A DNA stretch of 53,150 bases from Thermoleophilia bacterium (GTDB lineage Bacteria > Actinomycetota > Thermoleophilia > Miltoncostaeales > Miltoncostaeaceae), in assembly GCA_028285405.1 (NCBI GenBank), contig JANQPH010000008.1, forward strand, positions 1 to 53,150, given 5' to 3'. Position 1 is the stretch's first letter; each line of letters begins with the position of its first letter. Made by a program: the position numbers and the translations under genes. The notes under the pieces were generated by a model. The model was not told the DNA's origin, made no database searches, and saw nothing but the letters and a program-made list of their open reading frames with translations. This document shows positions 16,814 through 25,999 of this stretch, one piece after another.

Positions 16814-17692
16814 GTGCTCGGCGCGATCCTCACGGCCGCGGTGACGCCGTTCGACGCCGACCTTCGGATCGACACGGACGCGTTCGCCGACCTCGTCCGC
16901 TACCTCAAGGGCCATGCGACCGACTCGGTCGTCGTCGCGGGGACGACCGGCGAGGCGTCGACGCTCGACGACGCCGAGAAGGTCGAGCTGTTCCGGGTCG
17001 CCTGTGACCTCCGGGACGACGGGCTCAAGGTCGTCGCCGGCACGGGGTCCAACGACACCGCCCATTCGGTCCGGCTGACCGAGCGGGCCGCAGAGGTCGG
17101 GGTGGACGCCGTTCTCGCGGTCACGCCGTACTACAACAAGCCCCCGCGCGAGGGCCTGGTCGCCCACTTTCGCGCGATCGCCGACGTCGGCCTTCCGGTC
17201 ATCCTCTACAACATCCCCAGCCGGACGGCGCTCAACATGCCTCCCGACGTCATCGCCGAGCTCGCCGAGATTCCGCAGGTGACCGGGCTGAAGCAGGCCA
17301 ACCCGGCGCCGGAGGAGACCGCCGGCACCGTGGCCATTCCCGGGCTGTCGGTCTACGCCGGCAACGACGACATGCTGCTGCCGGTGCTCGAGGCCGGGGG
17401 CGACGGCGTCATCTCGGTCGCATCGCACATCGCCGGTCCGCAGATGGCGGCCGTGGCCGACGCGGCGCGGCGCGGTGACCTCGAGGAAGCGCGCAACCTG
17501 GATACGGCGCTGGCCGATCTCTACGCTGCCCTCTTCGTGACCTCGAACCCGATCCTCATCAAGGCCGCGCTCGAGATGATCGGGGTGATCCCCTCGGACG
17601 AGCTGCGCCTGCCCCTGGTCCGGGCCACCACGGTCCAGCGCGAGATCCTGCGGACGGTGCTCGAGCGCCAGGGCGTGCTCGCTCGTGCCTGA
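16814..17692 (+). CDS. dapA: 4-hydroxy-tetrahydrodipicolinate synthase
   Basis: Condenses pyruvate with aspartate semialdehyde, the first committed step to diaminopimelate and lysine. The 292-aa TIM barrel shows the GTTGEASTLDDAEK motif, YYNKPPREGLVAHF with the catalytic Tyr, YNIPSRT, and the Schiff-base Lys in VTGLKQA. The GTG start at 16814 is preceded by TAGTGT at a leaderless spacing. The end overlaps rnj by 8 nt (GTGCCTGA). dapA-rnj adjacency is common in actinobacteria. Confidence 0.97.
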   Translation: MLGAILTAAVTPFDADLRIDTDAFADLVRYLKGHATDSVVVAGTTGEASTLDDAEKVELFRVACDLRDDGLKVVAGTGSNDTAHSVRLTERAAEVGVDAVLAVTPYYNKPPREGLVAHFRAIADVGLPVILYNIPSRTALNMPPDVIAELAEIPQVTGLKQANPAPEETAGTVAIPGLSVYAGNDDMLLPVLEAGGDGVISVASHIAGPQMAAVADAARRGDLEEARNLDTALADLYAALFVTSNPILIKAALEMIGVIPSDELRLPLVRATTVQREILRTVLERQGVLARA

Positions 17693-19409
17693 CGCGGAGC
17701 CGCCGGCGGCGGCCCCGGGCGCGGTTCGGATCGTCCCCCTCGGCGGAACGGGGGAGTTCGGCAAGAACATGACGGTCGTCGAGATCGACGGCCAGATGCT
17801 CGTCATCGACTGCGGCGTGACCTTCCCGCGCCACGATCAGATGGGTGTCGACCTGGTGATCCCCGACTTCGCCTACGTGCAGCGGCCCGAGGCGACGCTC
17901 GCCGCCGTCGTCCTGACCCATCCGCACGAGGACCACATCGGCGCCCTGCCGTTCCTCATGCGAGCGGTCGGACCGATCACGGTCTACGCGCCGCGCTTCA
18001 CCCTCGGCCTGGTCCGCAGCAAGCTCGACGAGCACGGCCTGGTCGGCGACGCCGAGCTGATCGAGGCCGGCGGTGGGGCGCACCATCGGATCGGGCCGTT
18101 CGAGGTCGAGTTCGTCTCGCTGATCCACAGCGTTCCCGACTGCGTCGCGGTGTCGATCACGACGCCGGTCGGCCGGATCGTCCACACCGGCGACTTCCGA
18201 TACGAGGCGGCGCCGTTCCGTGGCGAGGAGCGCGAGGAGGCGATTCGCACGGGGCGGCACATGGACATCCCGCGGCTGGCGCAGCTCGGCGAGGAGGGCG
18301 TGCGACTGCTCCTGGCCGACTCGACGAACGCCGAGGTCCGCGACGCCCCGCCCAAGCCGGAGTCCGCGGTGCTGGCCGGGATGCGGAGCCTGTTCGCGAG
18401 CAGCGACGGCAGGGTCATCGTCACGACCTTCAGCTCGCACGTCCACCGCGTCGAGAACATCCTGAAGGCGGCGTACCTCGACGGGCGCTCGGCGGCGCTC
18501 GTGGGCCGCTCGCTCGTCCGCAACGTCAACATCGCCATGAACCTGGGCTACCTGAAGCCACCGAACGGCACGCTCGTCTCCCCCCGCGAGCTGGACCAGC
18601 TGCCGCCGGACGAGCAGGTGCTGATCTGCACCGGCAGCCAGGGCGAGCCGCTCGCGGCCCTCAGCAGAATGGCCCGCGGGGAGCACCCGCTCGTCGAGAT
18701 CCAGCCCGACGACACCGTCGTCTACTCGGCCCGGACGGTGCCCGGCAACGAGCTTGCGATCAACGAGACCATCAACCGGCTGCGACGGGTCGGAGCCCGA
18801 GTGATCACCCGGGAGTCCGCCGGCGCCACCTTCCACGTGTCCGGCCACGGCAGCGCCTGGGACATCGAGCTGATGCTGCAGCTGCTGCGCCCCGAGCACA
18901 TGGCCCCGATCCACGGCGAGCTGCGCCAGCAGCGTGCGCACGCCGAGCTCGCGGGTGAGCTCGGCATCCCGGGCGGGCACCTGCACATGCTCGAGAACGG
19001 CGACGTGCTCGACGTGACGACCAATGGCGTCGAGATCGTGGGGCGGGCCGAGGTCGGCATGAGCTACGTCGACCGGGTGGCCTCGGACGAGGTGGGGGAG
19101 GAGGTCCTTCGCGACCGACGGCACCTTGCCGAGGACGGACTCGTGTTGGTGGTCGTCTCGATCTCCGCGAGCAACGGCGCCCTCACCGGCGAGCCGGACA
19201 TCGTCACGAGAGGGATGTCCGGCGGAGAGAACCCGGAGGTCCTGGCCGAGACGCGCGCCGCGGTCTTCGAGACGCTCTCGGAGTCCGCGGGGGCGCGCGT
19301 GACCGAGTTCAGCGTCCTCCAGCACCGGCTCCACGACGCCGTCGCGGGTGCCGTGAAGCGCGCGAGCGGTCAGCGACCGATCGTCCTGCCCGTCATCGTG
19401 GAGGTGTGA
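17685..19409 (+). CDS. rnj: Ribonuclease J
   Basis: The 574-aa metallo-beta-lactamase/beta-CASP ribonuclease performs 5'-exo and endonucleolytic RNA processing. The N-terminus PLGGTGEFGKNMTVVEIDG is typical. The zinc motif HPHEDHIG is near residue 80, HTGDFR and DSTNAE follow, and the beta-CASP motifs TFSSHVHRVENI and SGHGSAWDIELM are present. The C-terminal RNase J domain is present. GTG overlaps the dapA stop. Together with pnp upstream it provides the core RNA turnover machinery. Confidence 0.96.
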   Translation: MPDAEPPAAAPGAVRIVPLGGTGEFGKNMTVVEIDGQMLVIDCGVTFPRHDQMGVDLVIPDFAYVQRPEATLAAVVLTHPHEDHIGALPFLMRAVGPITVYAPRFTLGLVRSKLDEHGLVGDAELIEAGGGAHHRIGPFEVEFVSLIHSVPDCVAVSITTPVGRIVHTGDFRYEAAPFRGEEREEAIRTGRHMDIPRLAQLGEEGVRLLLADSTNAEVRDAPPKPESAVLAGMRSLFASSDGRVIVTTFSSHVHRVENILKAAYLDGRSAALVGRSLVRNVNIAMNLGYLKPPNGTLVSPRELDQLPPDEQVLICTGSQGEPLAALSRMARGEHPLVEIQPDDTVVYSARTVPGNELAINETINRLRRVGARVITRESAGATFHVSGHGSAWDIELMLQLLRPEHMAPIHGELRQQRAHAELAGELGIPGGHLHMLENGDVLDVTTNGVEIVGRAEVGMSYVDRVASDEVGEEVLRDRRHLAEDGLVLVVVSISASNGALTGEPDIVTRGMSGGENPEVLAETRAAVFETLSESAGARVTEFSVLQHRLHDAVAGAVKRASGQRPIVLPVIVEV

Positions 19410-19534
19410 CCAGGCGCGAGGCGCCCACGGGGGGCACGAGGGCCTCCCGGATCACCCGACACCGCGGGTAGGACTCGCGCCCCCTGGGGCGAAGTCGGTT
19501 CGGCCAGGTACGCAAACGCGCGAGGAGGCCGCAA

Positions 19535-21988
19535 TTGACGACCCAGGTGGCTCCGCGCCGCAAGAAGCGCTCCGGGACCCGCCGGGCTCCAGCCCGCCGA
19601 GCACCGCAGGCCCAACGGACCGGAACGACCCGCGAGATCGTGGGTGTGTCGCTGATCGCGGTCGGGGCGTTTCTTGCGTTGACGCTCTATGCGGGAGTCG
19701 CCACGGGGCCGGTCGGAGCCGGACTCGAGGATCTCGTGCGCCTGGTGGTCGGGCGAGCCGTGCTGCTCTCGCCGCTCCTGCTCGCCGGGGCGGGCATCCT
19801 GCTGATCCTCAACCATCCGCTCCTTCGGAGCCGTTCGTTTCTCGCCGGCTGTGGCCTCCTGATCGGCGCGTTGACGCTGGCCCTCGCGGGCGGCCTGCTC
19901 GGCCTGCCGGGGCCCGCCCGCGTCTCCTGGTTCGACTCGGCCGCCATGATGGAGGGCGGGGGCGTGATCGGCGAGTCGCTCTACCGGCTCACCTCGGCCA
20001 CCGTCAGTGACGTCGGGAGCACGATCATCGTCGTGCTGGGCCTGATCGCGGGCGCCATCCTGGTGTCGGGCGCCTCGCTCGAGGTGCTCCTGCGCCGCTC
20101 GTCTGCCGGCGCCGCCACCGCCAGCCGCCGGATGGGGCACGGGATGGCGAGCGCCACCGAAGCCGCCGTTCGTGGTGGGCAGGCCCTTCGGGTCCGGGTC
20201 CTCCCGAAGACCGACGACCCGTCGGCGCGGCGCGGCGAGGTCGGCCCTCCGCTCGACGGGGCATCGCAGTTCCCGGACATCTTCGAGGAGCCCTCGGCGC
20301 TCCCGCCCTCGCCGGCGCTCGGTCTCGAGGAGGACGACGAGGACGTCGCCGCCGAGCCGGAGGTCGAGCCCGACCCCCTGGCCTTCGAGGAGGAGCCCCT
20401 CGACATGCCCCCCGACGAGGAGGCCGATGTCTTCACCGACCAGCCCCTCGCTCCGGAGCCGGAGGCCGAGGTCCTCGAGGCACCGAAGGTGCCCCGCCGC
20501 GATGTGACTCGATTCACGCCACCGCCCGCCTCACTGCTGCGCAAGTCCGACGGCCCGGGCCGGATGTCGCCGGCGGTCATCGAGGAGACCTCCTCGCGGC
20601 TCGTCGAGGCGCTCGGGCACTTCGGTATCGACGCGCAGGTCTCCGACGCGGTCAGCGGCCCGCGCGTGACGCGCTACGAGCTGCGACTCGCTCCCGGAAC
20701 GAAGATCGGCCGGGTCTCGGCGCTTCGGGACGACCTCGCGTACTCGCTCGCCGCTCGCGACGAGATCCGGGTGATCGCGCCGATCCCCGGCAAGCGGGCC
20801 GTCGGCGTCGAGGTGCCGAACCCCGAGGCCCGCCTGGTCACCCTCGGCGACCTCTACCGCGACTTCCCCGACCAGGCCGGGCCGCTCGTCACCTGGCTCG
20901 GCCTCGACATCGCCGGGAAGCCGATCTACGTCGACCTGGCCAAGATGCCGCACCTGCTGATCGCCGGCTCGACCGGAACCGGCAAGAGCGTGTGCCTGAA
21001 CGCGCTGCTCGCCTCGATCCTGCTGCGGGCGACGCCGAACGAGCTGCGGCTGATCCTGATCGACCCCAAGAAGGTCGAGCTCAACCACTACGAGAGCATC
21101 CCGCACCTGCTCACGCCCGTCGTCACGCGGATGAAGGACGCCGCCGCCGTGCTGGCAAACATCGTGCGCGAGATGGACAACCGCTACGAGCTGATGGGGA
21201 TGTCGCGGGCGCGGAACCTGCGCGACTGGAACGCCGCCAGAGCCGCCCAGGGCGAGCCGCCCATGCCCAACGTGCTGGTCGTGATCGACGAGCTGGCCGA
21301 CCTGATGATGGTCGCGCCAGCCGAGGTCGAGGACGCGATCATCCGGCTCGCGCAGAAGAGCCGCGCGGTCGGGATCCACCTCGTCCTCGCGACCCAGCGC
21401 CCGTCCGCCGACGTCATCACGGGGATGATCAAGGCGAACGTCCCCTCGCGGGTCGCGTTCGCCGTGTCCTCGCAGGTCGACTCGCGCGTGATCCTCGACG
21501 CCGGTGGGGCCGAGAGCCTGCTCGGCGGGGGGGACATGCTGTTTCGTCCGGTCGGCTCCTCGCGACTCCAGCGCCTCCAGGGCGCGTACGTCAGCGAGGA
21601 CGAGATCCAGGCGATCACCGACGCGTGGCGCACACAGGGACGGCCGGTCCTGCGCGAGGAGCTGATGGAGCGCGCCGACGAGCCCGAGAGCCGACCAGAC
21701 GCGGATCGCGACGAGATGCTCGAGCACGCCGTCGAGCTCGTCGTCCAGCAGGGGACGGCGTCGGTCTCGCTGCTGCAGCGGCGCCTCGGTGTCGGCTACG
21801 CCCGCGCCGGCCGACTGGTGGACGCCATGGAGCAGCTGGGCGTCGTCTCCGGGCACGAGGGCAGCAAGCCGCGCTCGGTGCTCATCGGCCCGGGCGAGGT
21901 CGACCGCGTCCTCGGACGAACACCGGTCGAGGACGACGCTGAGGATCCGCCCACGTCCAGCCCGGCTGGGACGCCGCAGATCATGTGA
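19535..21988 (+). CDS. ftsK: DNA translocase FtsK/SpoIIIE
   Basis: The 817-aa septal DNA pump has an Arg-rich cytoplasmic N-terminus and about four TM helices (residues ~30-200). An acidic linker with many Glu/Asp/Pro follows (about 240-320). The alpha and beta motor domain has Walker A GSTGTGKSVCLNALL near residue 475, Walker B VLVVIDELADLMM, and the conserved LATQRPSADVITGMIKANVP. The C-terminal gamma winged helix is LLQRRLGVGYARAGRLVDAM. The start is TTG with GAGGAGG 6 nt upstream. It probably clears chromosomes from the division septum. Confidence 0.96.
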   Translation: MTTQVAPRRKKRSGTRRAPARRAPQAQRTGTTREIVGVSLIAVGAFLALTLYAGVATGPVGAGLEDLVRLVVGRAVLLSPLLLAGAGILLILNHPLLRSRSFLAGCGLLIGALTLALAGGLLGLPGPARVSWFDSAAMMEGGGVIGESLYRLTSATVSDVGSTIIVVLGLIAGAILVSGASLEVLLRRSSAGAATASRRMGHGMASATEAAVRGGQALRVRVLPKTDDPSARRGEVGPPLDGASQFPDIFEEPSALPPSPALGLEEDDEDVAAEPEVEPDPLAFEEEPLDMPPDEEADVFTDQPLAPEPEAEVLEAPKVPRRDVTRFTPPPASLLRKSDGPGRMSPAVIEETSSRLVEALGHFGIDAQVSDAVSGPRVTRYELRLAPGTKIGRVSALRDDLAYSLAARDEIRVIAPIPGKRAVGVEVPNPEARLVTLGDLYRDFPDQAGPLVTWLGLDIAGKPIYVDLAKMPHLLIAGSTGTGKSVCLNALLASILLRATPNELRLILIDPKKVELNHYESIPHLLTPVVTRMKDAAAVLANIVREMDNRYELMGMSRARNLRDWNAARAAQGEPPMPNVLVVIDELADLMMVAPAEVEDAIIRLAQKSRAVGIHLVLATQRPSADVITGMIKANVPSRVAFAVSSQVDSRVILDAGGAESLLGGGDMLFRPVGSSRLQRLQGAYVSEDEIQAITDAWRTQGRPVLREELMERADEPESRPDADRDEMLEHAVELVVQQGTASVSLLQRRLGVGYARAGRLVDAMEQLGVVSGHEGSKPRSVLIGPGEVDRVLGRTPVEDDAEDPPTSSPAGTPQIM

Positions 21989-22012
21989 CCACCCCCGGGA
22001 TCCCGGGGGTGG
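21989..22012 (+). terminator. Perfect palindromic terminator after ftsK
   Basis: A 24-bp perfect palindrome starts at the base immediately after the ftsK stop codon. The half-site is CCACCCCCGGGA. There is no U-tract. Confidence 0.7.
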
Positions 22013-22051
22013 CCGGCGGGCCTGCGACGATGTCCGCCCGGATCGGTCGAG

Positions 22052-22081
22052 TTGACCCGTCGGCACGAACTCGACTAGGGT
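22052..22081 (+). promoter_or_regulatory. Promoter of the rodZ-like gene
   Basis: TTGACC (22052-22057), an 18-bp spacer and TAGGGT (22076-22081). This is one of the most canonical principal-sigma promoters in the window. The predicted leader is about 30 nt. Confidence 0.7.
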
Positions 22082-22117
22082 CGGCGACGCCCGAGCCCCC
22101 GAGCGATTGCCCATCGC

Positions 22118-22909
22118 ATGTTCGAGATCGGCAACACCCTTCGCGAAGCGAGGACCCGGCAGGGCCTCGACATCCGCGAGTGCGAGGACGCCACGAAGAT
22201 TCGCGCCAAGTACCTGCGCGCGATGGAGGAAGAGAGCTTCGAGGTGCTGCCCTCTCCTGCGTATGTGCGGGGGTTCCTGCGGACGTACGCCGAGTTCCTC
22301 GACCTCGACGGACGGCTCGTCCTCGACGAGTACGACCACCGCTTCGGGGGGCTCCCGACCGAGTCCTCAGAGGAGCGGCGAATCCTCCCGTCCCCGCGCC
22401 GTCGCTCACGCGGCGAGACCGGCGAGCGCCGTCGCGGTCGTCGGCGCCGACGAAGCGAGGCGCAGCTGCTGTGGCTCGCCATCGGAGGCGTGACCGGAGT
22501 CGCGCTGCTCGTCTGGCTGGGCATCGGTCAGAACGACTCGGCTCCGCCGGTCGTCCCCGCGACGACCGAGGCGCAAGGCCCCGAAGTGCTCCCGACACCG
22601 GTCGATCCGCCGGAGACCCCGTCCCGGGAGGCGAGCGAGCTGGTCGCGATCAACGTCCAGGCGACACCCGGGACCGAGGGGTCCTGGATCGAGATCAGGG
22701 GTCGCAACTCCACGGGGCCCGTGCTGTTCGCGGGAACCCTCCCCGCGGGGGAGTCGCGCAACTGGAACGTCGGCCGGAGCGTCTGGCTGCGGGCCGGCAA
22801 CGCATCGTCGCTGACGGTCACGGTTGACGGCTCGCCGGTCGTGCTGAGCGAGCAGACCGGCAACTACGTGGTGTCGCGCTCCGGCGCCAGGCTGGTCTCA
22901 GCTGGCTGA
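22118..22909 (+). CDS. RodZ-like helix-turn-helix membrane protein
   Basis: The 263-aa bitopic protein has an N-terminal HTH_25 domain (IGNTLREARTRQGLDIRECE through YVRGFLRTYAEFLDLD, residues 1-75). A basic Arg-rich juxtamembrane segment and one TM helix (about 117-138, LLWLAIGGVTGVALLVWLGI) follow. The extracytoplasmic DUF4115 beta-domain contains WIEIRGRNSTGPVLFAGTLP. This is the RodZ architecture, in which the HTH anchors MreB-type filaments. No mreB is in the window, so a role in cell shape is inferred only. It overlaps cinA if the latter starts at CTG 22902. Confidence 0.82.
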   Translation: MFEIGNTLREARTRQGLDIRECEDATKIRAKYLRAMEEESFEVLPSPAYVRGFLRTYAEFLDLDGRLVLDEYDHRFGGLPTESSEERRILPSPRRRSRGETGERRRGRRRRRSEAQLLWLAIGGVTGVALLVWLGIGQNDSAPPVVPATTEAQGPEVLPTPVDPPETPSREASELVAINVQATPGTEGSWIEIRGRNSTGPVLFAGTLPAGESRNWNVGRSVWLRAGNASSLTVTVDGSPVVLSEQTGNYVVSRSGARLVSAG

Positions 22910-24149
22910 TCCCTCCGGCCCCCGGGCGACCATCCTCGTGACCGGCGGCGAGGTGCTGACCGGGCGCATCGCCGACGGCAACGCGGGCCCGATCGCCCAG
23001 CGCCTCTGGGCACACGGCGTCCGGATCGCCGAGACGGTCGTGCTCGGGGACCGGGTCGACGACATCGCCGCGCGGGTGTCGGGCGCGATCGCCGACGGCA
23101 TCGAGCTTCTCGTCACGACCGGCGGCCTCGGCCCCACGGCCGACGACCTCACGATGGAGGCGGTCGCGCGCGGCGCCGGCGTCGGCCTCGCCATCGATGC
23201 ACAGGCGCGCCGCACCGTCGCGGAGCGCACCGCGCACATGCGCCTCGACCCGGACCTGCGGGAGCGCCTACTCGACCGCCAGGCGCTCCTTCCGAGCGGT
23301 GCCGACCTCATCCCGGCCGCCGGCACCGCACCGGGCGCGGTGCTCGCCGCCGGACAGGCACTCGTCGTCGTCCTGCCGGGCCCACCGTGGGAGCGCGCCC
23401 AGATGTGGGATTGGGCGGCGGCTCGCGCGCCACTGAGCGAGCTCCTCGCCCGAGGCCAGCACCCTCCCCGCAAGGTGCTGCGCATCTTCGCCGTCCCGGA
23501 GTCGCAGTTCGTCCAGGCGATGGAGCGGCTCGACGACCGTGACGACGAGCAGGTCGGGGTCGCCGTGTGCGCGCGGGACGGCGAGCTCGAGGTGACCCTC
23601 GACGGGCCGCTCGAGGCGCTCGAGGGCGTCGGCTCGCATCTGCGAGACGCCTTCGGCGACCGCGTCTACTCCGATGACGGGCAGGACCTCGACGGCGCGG
23701 TGCAGAACGCGCTTCGCGAGTCCGGGCAGACGGTCGCGGTCGCCGAGTCGTGCACCGGGGGAGGCCTGGGCGAGCGGATCACGGCGACCCCGGGGTCCTC
23801 GGACGTCTTCCTGGGCGGCGTGATCGCCTACGCGAACTCGGCCAAGGAGTCCCAGCTCGGCGCGAGCGAGGAGCTGCTCACCCGACACGGCGCGGTGTCC
23901 GCCGAGGCCGCGCGGGCAATGGCCGAAGGCGTTCGCGCGGCCCTCGGGTCGGATTGGGGGATCTCGATCACGGGCGTCGCGGGGCCGGGAGGGGGGACCC
24001 CCGACAAGCCCGTCGGCCTGGTGTACATCGGCTGCGCGGGGCCGAGCGGAACCGAGGTCGAGGAGCACGTGTTCCGCGGAGATCGCGAGCGGATCCGCGC
24101 CCGGGCGACGGTACGCGCGCTCCACATGCTGCGCACCGCGCTCACCTGA
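22902..24149 (+). CDS. cinA: CinA-family protein: MoCF-like domain plus nicotinamide-nucleotide amidase
   Basis: The 415-aa protein has an N-terminal CinA/MoCF domain (VTTGGLGPTADDLT) and a C-terminal PncC amidase domain (VAESCTGGGLGERIT; ITGVAGPGGGTPDKPVG). The latter deamidates NMN in NAD salvage. The first canonical start, GTG 22938, would begin at MTGGEVLTG and delete the first beta-strand (ATILV), which is encoded in frame just upstream. CTG 22902 overlaps the previous stop by 8 nt (CTGGCTGA), as other start codons do in this window, so it is preferred here. If CTG is not used, the gene starts at 22938. Confidence 0.88.
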   Translation: MADPSGPRATILVTGGEVLTGRIADGNAGPIAQRLWAHGVRIAETVVLGDRVDDIAARVSGAIADGIELLVTTGGLGPTADDLTMEAVARGAGVGLAIDAQARRTVAERTAHMRLDPDLRERLLDRQALLPSGADLIPAAGTAPGAVLAAGQALVVVLPGPPWERAQMWDWAAARAPLSELLARGQHPPRKVLRIFAVPESQFVQAMERLDDRDDEQVGVAVCARDGELEVTLDGPLEALEGVGSHLRDAFGDRVYSDDGQDLDGAVQNALRESGQTVAVAESCTGGGLGERITATPGSSDVFLGGVIAYANSAKESQLGASEELLTRHGAVSAEAARAMAEGVRAALGSDWGISITGVAGPGGGTPDKPVGLVYIGCAGPSGTEVEEHVFRGDRERIRARATVRALHMLRTALT

Positions 24150-24211
24150 ACCGGCACACGCCCGGCCCCCCGACGCGACAGGCGGTGCGCGGGGCGTGCG
24201 TGGGACGGGGC

Positions 24212-24217
24212 TAGTGT
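24212..24217 (+). promoter_or_regulatory. -10 box for leaderless thpR
   Basis: TAGTGT ends 7 nt before the thpR ATG. There is no Shine-Dalgarno sequence between them. Confidence 0.55.
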
Positions 24218-24224
24218 CGCCGGC

Positions 24225-24797
24225 ATGCACCTCGCGGACCAGCATCGCCTCTTCGTCGCGCTCGATCCGGCGCCCGACGCGCGCGCCGCGCTCGCAGCGC
24301 TCTCGAGGTCTCTCTGCGAGGAGCACGGCGGCCGAGCGCCCCCGGCGGCGAACCTCCACGTGACCCTGGCGTTCCTGGGCCGGATCGACCTCGGCCGGCT
24401 GGATGGCCTCGTGCACGCGCTCGGCCGGGCCCTCACGGGGCCTCGGGCCCACGGCAGGGCCGTCGACCTGGTCGCGCGTCCGACCGCGCGGCGAGCGCGC
24501 CTGCTCGCGCTCTCGCTCGCCGACGAACAGGGGCGTCTCGCCGGCCTGATCTCGGCAGCCCGAATCGCGATCGCGACTGCCCTCGAGCGGCCCGATCCGG
24601 ACACGAGCGTGCCGTGGCCGCACGTCACGCTCGCCCGGTTTCGACCCCCGACTCGCGTTGACGTCCGAGGGGCACGCAATGATCTGACGCAGAGAGAACA
24701 GATGTTCGCTTTCGACCGAGCATCGCTCTACAATTCCGAGCCGAGCCACCGGGGGCTGCCCCGCTACAGGGCCCTCGCGACGTTCGAGCTCGACTAG
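24225..24797 (+). CDS. thpR: RNA 2',3'-cyclic phosphodiesterase (2'-5' RNA ligase family)
   Basis: The 190-aa two-H phosphoesterase has paired HxTx motifs, NLHVTLAFLG near residue 45 and WPHVTLARFR near residue 130. It starts LADQHRLFVALDP, as ThpR/LigT proteins do. It hydrolyses 2',3'-cyclic phosphate ends; the physiological RNA is unknown. It commonly sits between cinA and recA in actinobacteria and related phyla. Its last 100 bp carry the SOS box and promoter of recA, so its coding sequence doubles as regulatory DNA. Confidence 0.9.
   Translation: MHLADQHRLFVALDPAPDARAALAALSRSLCEEHGGRAPPAANLHVTLAFLGRIDLGRLDGLVHALGRALTGPRAHGRAVDLVARPTARRARLLALSLADEQGRLAGLISAARIAIATALERPDPDTSVPWPHVTLARFRPPTRVDVRGARNDLTQREQMFAFDRASLYNSEPSHRGLPRYRALATFELD
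24696..24707. promoter_or_regulatory. LexA (SOS) box upstream of recA
   Basis: GAAC-AGAT-GTTC is a perfect match to the Gram-positive/actinobacterial SOS core GAAC-N4-GTTC. It lies inside the 3' end of thpR, 124 nt upstream of the recA start. It overlaps the expected -35 of the recA promoter. Confidence 0.8.
24729..24734 (+). promoter_or_regulatory. -10 box of recA
   Basis: TACAAT is nearly consensus. A weak -35 TTCGCT at 24705-24710 (18-bp spacer) overlaps the LexA box. The predicted leader is about 90 nt. Confidence 0.6.
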
Positions 24798-24830
24798 GCG
24801 ACCGCGATGTCGACACCCCGAGGAGGAACC

Positions 24831-25913
24831 GTGGAGAAGGCCCAGGCACTGGACTCTGCAGTCGCCCAGATCGAGCGCCAGTACGGCAAGGGCGCGATCA
24901 TGCGGATGGGCGATCGAGCCCAGGTCGAGACAGCCACGATCCCGACCGGAGCGCTCTCGCTCGACGTCGCACTCGGGGTGGGGGGATTGCCGCGCGGCCG
25001 GATCGTCGAGGTGTTCGGGCCCGAGAGCTCCGGAAAGACGACGCTGCTCTACCACCTGGTGGCCCAGGCGCAGCGACGCGGGGGGCTGGCCGCGTTCATC
25101 GACGCCGAGCACGCGATGGACCCGGCCTACGCCAAGCGCATCGGGGTCAACGTCGACGAGCTGCTCGTGTCCCAGCCCGACCACGGGGAGCAGGCGCTCG
25201 AGATCGCGGATCTGCTGGTTCGCTCCGCCGCACTCGACGTCGTGGCGATCGACTCGGTCGCCGCGCTGGTCCCAAAGGCCGAGATCGAGGGCGAGATGGG
25301 GGACAGCCACGTCGGTCTGCAGGCTCGACTGATGTCCCAGGCGCTGCGAAAGCTGGCCGGGACGCTCAACCGAGCCGGCACGATCTGCATCTTCACGAAC
25401 CAGCTGCGCGAGAAGATCGGCGTGATGTTCGGCTCTCCCGAGACCACGCCCGGTGGCCGCGCGCTGAAGTTCTACTCGTCCGTGCGCCTCGACATCCGCC
25501 GGATCGAGAGCCTCAAGGAGGGCTCCGAGGCGATCGGGAACCGCACGCGGGTCAAGGTCGTCAAGAACAAGATGGCGCCGCCCTTCCGCCAGGCGGAGTT
25601 CGACATCATCTACGGGGAGGGGATCTCGTACGAGGGGTGCCTACTCGACCTCGGCGTGGAGCACGCGGTGGTGCAGAAGAGCGGCGCCTATTTCGCGTTC
25701 GGCGAGGAGCGGCTCGGCCAGGGCCGCAACGCGGCCAGGGCGTTCCTGCGCGAGCACCCCGACGTGGCCGAGGAGATCGACCGGCGCATCCGCGAGGCCA
25801 CCGGGCTCGTCCCGGCCGCGGCGCTCGAGGTCGACCCGGAGACCGGCGAGGTGACCGAGCCGAGCGAGAAGGAGAAGGCTCCGGACCCCGCCGTGAACGG
25901 AGCGGCGGGATGA
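24831..25913 (+). CDS. recA: Recombinase A
   Basis: The 360-aa homologous recombination and SOS co-protease ATPase. It begins [26 protein letters not shown]. Walker A is [13 protein letters not shown] (about residue 64). [11 protein letters not shown], the L1 region around [21 protein letters not shown], and L2 [20 protein letters not shown] are all present. The C-terminal tail is acidic. GTG 24831 is preferred because AGGAGG lies at 24821-24826. An upstream ATG (24807) lacks a ribosome binding site and would add 8 residues. No recX follows; a palindromic terminator does. Confidence 0.98.
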   Translation: MEKAQALDSAVAQIERQYGKGAIMRMGDRAQVETATIPTGALSLDVALGVGGLPRGRIVEVFGPESSGKTTLLYHLVAQAQRRGGLAAFIDAEHAMDPAYAKRIGVNVDELLVSQPDHGEQALEIADLLVRSAALDVVAIDSVAALVPKAEIEGEMGDSHVGLQARLMSQALRKLAGTLNRAGTICIFTNQLREKIGVMFGSPETTPGGRALKFYSSVRLDIRRIESLKEGSEAIGNRTRVKVVKNKMAPPFRQAEFDIIYGEGISYEGCLLDLGVEHAVVQKSGAYFAFGEERLGQGRNAARAFLREHPDVAEEIDRRIREATGLVPAAALEVDPETGEVTEPSEKEKAPDPAVNGAAG

Positions 25914-25917
25914 CGAT

Positions 25918-25943
25918 GGCGGGCACCCACGTGGGTGCCCGCC
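25918..25943 (+). terminator. Perfect 26-bp palindromic terminator after recA
   Basis: The half-site GGCGGGCACCCAC is followed directly by its reverse complement, 4 nt after the recA stop. As RNA this gives an 11-bp stem with an ACGU loop. There is no U-tract. Confidence 0.75.
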
Positions 25944-25987
25944 CATCAACGGCCTGAACGTCGGCGAGGCCCGGGGGCTCCGCGAGC

Positions 25988-25993
25988 TACCAT
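25988..25993 (+). promoter_or_regulatory. -10 box for leaderless miaB
   Basis: TACCAT ends 6 nt before the miaB GTG. Confidence 0.55.
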
Positions 25994-25999
25994 CCCGCC

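Noticed and set aside
24807-24830. ATG 24807 as the recA start
   Set aside because: No ribosome binding site, whereas GTG 24831 has AGGAGG just upstream and fits the usual RecA N-terminus.
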